Source of the DNA: JAGNZR01 sp051648365
GTDB lineage: Bacteria; Fusobacteriota; Fusobacteriia; Fusobacteriales; Fusobacteriaceae
NCBI GenBank assembly: GCA_051648365.1
Contig: JBOFEZ010000034.1
Location: 1 to 8,603 of the forward strand
Reading direction: 5' to 3'
Length of the DNA: 8,603 nt
The stretch's first letter is position 1. The number at the start of each line of letters is the position of its first letter. The notes beneath the pieces are model-generated. The model was not told where the DNA came from. It did not search any database and saw only the letters and a program-made list of their open reading frames with translations. Below, in pieces: positions 7,314-8,603 of the stretch. Made by a program: the position numbers and the translations under genes.

Positions 7314-8067
7314 ATGAACAGAAGAATGATAGAGATAATAGAATATCTTATAAAAAACAAAGGTATAGCCCATATAAAAAATATGGCTGAAGTTCTAGTT
7401 GTCAACGAACGAACTATAAGATATGATGTAGAAAATATAAATGAACTATTAATTAAAAATGGATTTACCCCAATTAAAAAGCTTGGAAAGGGTGAATTGG
7501 AAAAAAGTAACTACGATCAATTAAAAGATTTTCTTATGGGGCTACACAATTTTGAATCCTCACTTTTAAGTGAATACAAAGCTATTTTAATACTGATTAA
7601 AATAGCTTTCGAAGAGGAAATAAATATTAATCAGCTCTGTGAAACCTTTGATCTTAGCAGAACTACAATAAAAACAGCCTTAAAAGAAGTCAAAAATATA
7701 ATGGGTGTCTATAATCTCCAACTGATTGCTAATCCCCTCAAAGGACTAAAAATATCTGGAAATGAAGAAAATTTAAGAAGACTTCAGTTAAAACTTTTGA
7801 ACCAATACACTTCATTGAAGGGTGATATATTATTTCAACAGAAGTTTATCCAAAAAAATATTTTCAAATATTTTTCAGAAATAAATCCTAATAGTATAAA
7901 AATTTTTATAAATTATATAATGAGATCTCTTGAAAGGGTAATCTCTGACGAAGCTTACTCTACTATAAGTAATTATATACTCATAATGATTGAAAGAATA
8001 AAAAAAGGAAATCTTCTTCAGAATCAATCTAATGAAAAATTCTTTTCAGAAACTGATGAATTTGAAA
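7314..8067 (+). CDS. PRD-type PTS transcriptional regulator, 5' exon interrupted by a group II intron
   Basis: This is the N-terminal part of a MtlR/LicR/ManR-type regulator. Residues about 1-55 form an HTH_11 DNA-binding domain (recognition helix near VNERTIRYDVENIN). Residues about 86-148 form a second Mga/BglG-type helix-turn-helix (INQLCETFDLSRTTIKTAL). A PRD domain begins near residue 185 and is cut off. The start at 7314 has AGAGG six nt upstream. Such proteins are normally 600-700 residues with two PRDs and EIIB- and EIIA-like domains, through which PTS components control activity by phosphorylation. Here the coding sequence breaks after 8067, the first base of codon 252. Without splicing, the frame reads 16 residues of intron sequence and stops at 8115-8117 (267 residues), leaving a DNA-binding fragment. 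Splicing would rejoin it to a second exon outside the window. The position where PRD1 usually has its conserved His appears to be Tyr221. Divergent location suggests it controls the PTS operon; E. coli mngAB uses a GntR-type regulator instead. Confidence 0.85.
8062..8067 (+). other. intron-binding site IBS1 in the regulator exon
   Basis: The six exon bases directly before the intron read TTGAAA. They can pair with TTTCGA at 8448-8453 in the intron: five Watson-Crick pairs and one G-U. This is the expected IBS1 position for a group II intron. I found no convincing IBS2/EBS2 pair. Confidence 0.55.
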
Positions 8068-8603
8068 GTGCGACACGTTTCATAGTGAAAAGCTATGACA
8101 TGCAAAAAGTAGCTTAAAATTAAGCGAAAGTAGAGAACTGTATCTTTGAGAAGTAGAATGAAAGGGTAACGCCTTGAAATGCTTCCTCTAATACTCCGAT
8201 ATGCGATTAGATTCTAACTAAATTTAATGGTGTAAAGCTCGGTAAAGTCGGCTGAGAGCTATCCCTAACATTAAGTTGAGGAAATGTGAACCAGAGGTGG
8301 TCAAGATAGTGATAGGTCGGGAGTCAAATCTATATGGTAAGAATGCACGGAGGTGCTGACAAAGTTGTGAATGTACGGGTCTAAAGTTGAATGAGATAGA
8401 AATGTCTTAACCGCAAAATTGTGGTGTAAGTGGCGAAGAGTAAGAATTTTCGATATGAAACTCGCTATACTGTTAAAGGCAGTATCCAACTTACAGGCTC
8501 ATAGTAACTACCTAAGTAGATTTAATGATAAAAGATACGGAACGTGGAAAGCAAGATACAACTTAAAAGCTTAGTTAGAGTGTTGGTGGATATAAGTTGA
8601 TGA
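8068..8603 (+). ncRNA. group II intron, 5' portion (domain I onward), runs off the window
   Basis: The element starts with GTGCGAC, the conserved 5' end of bacterial group II introns, at 8068. The next 530 nt have no long reading frame, are less AT-rich than the genes, and are full of short stems: ATACTG/CAGTAT (8467-8485), CCGCAA/TTGTGG with a G-U pair (8411-8424) and GCAC/GTGC (8345-8356). Phrases such as GGGTAACGCC and CGGAACGTGGAAAGCAAG (8538-8555) resemble those of known bacterial group II introns. It lies in sense orientation inside the regulator, so self-splicing could restore the message. The intron-encoded reverse transcriptase/maturase, usually in domain IV, and the domain V-VI 3' end would lie beyond 8603 and are not seen. 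Short minus-strand open frames here are not genes. Confidence 0.85.
8448..8453 (+). other. candidate exon-binding site EBS1 of the group II intron
   Basis: TTTCGA here is complementary to the exon bases TTGAAA just before the splice site (one G-U pair). It lies in an apical loop closed by the nearby GCGAAGAGT and ACTCGC segments (8433-8441 and 8460-8465), a layout like the EBS1-bearing stem-loop of domain I. This supports both the intron call and its 5' boundary. Confidence 0.55.

Noticed and set aside
8301..8489. 62-residue minus-strand open frame at the right end
   Set aside because: It is antisense to structured group II intron RNA, with no coding features.

Overview
This is a low-GC bacterial window. 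AT-rich codon use, purine-rich Shine-Dalgarno sites (GGAG or GGGGG) ahead of every main gene, and a fermenter-style PTS locus fit a Fusobacteriota or Firmicutes genome. I lean towards a marine or gut fusobacterium, but nothing in the window proves it.

The core is a minus-strand operon (7058 down to 835). Its genes are a fructose-family PTS permease with EIIA-EIIB-EIIC fused in one chain (mngA-like), a GH38 alpha-mannosidase (mngB-like), and a GH13 subfamily 18 phosphorylase resembling E. coli YcjM, a glucosylglycerate phosphorylase. Gaps are 3 and 14 nt, and the mannosidase ribosome-binding site lies inside the last codons of the permease gene. The likely role is uptake and breakdown of glycosyl-glycerate compatible solutes. 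Mannosylglycerate (digeneaside in red algae) would enter as its 6-phosphate and be cleaved by GH38 to mannose-6-phosphate and glycerate. The GH13_18 enzyme would phosphorolyse the glucosyl analogue.

A divergent plus-strand gene (from 7314) starts a MtlR/LicR/ManR-type, PRD-containing PTS regulator. Its reading frame is broken at 8067/8068 by the 5' end of a group II intron in sense orientation, which fills the rest of the window. The intron ORF, its 3' end and the second exon lie beyond the right edge. The 255-nt divergent spacer holds an element repeated in matching orientation toward both genes, a 12-bp and a 14-bp perfect palindrome, and AAAAGT-headed repeats about 30 nt apart.

The left end (about 156-823) is a decayed IS3-family element: an orfA, an orfB remnant with stop codons, and a putative terminal inverted repeat only 11 nt past the phosphorylase stop codon. 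It may have cut off the operon's natural 3' end. Two mobile elements thus bracket the sugar locus.
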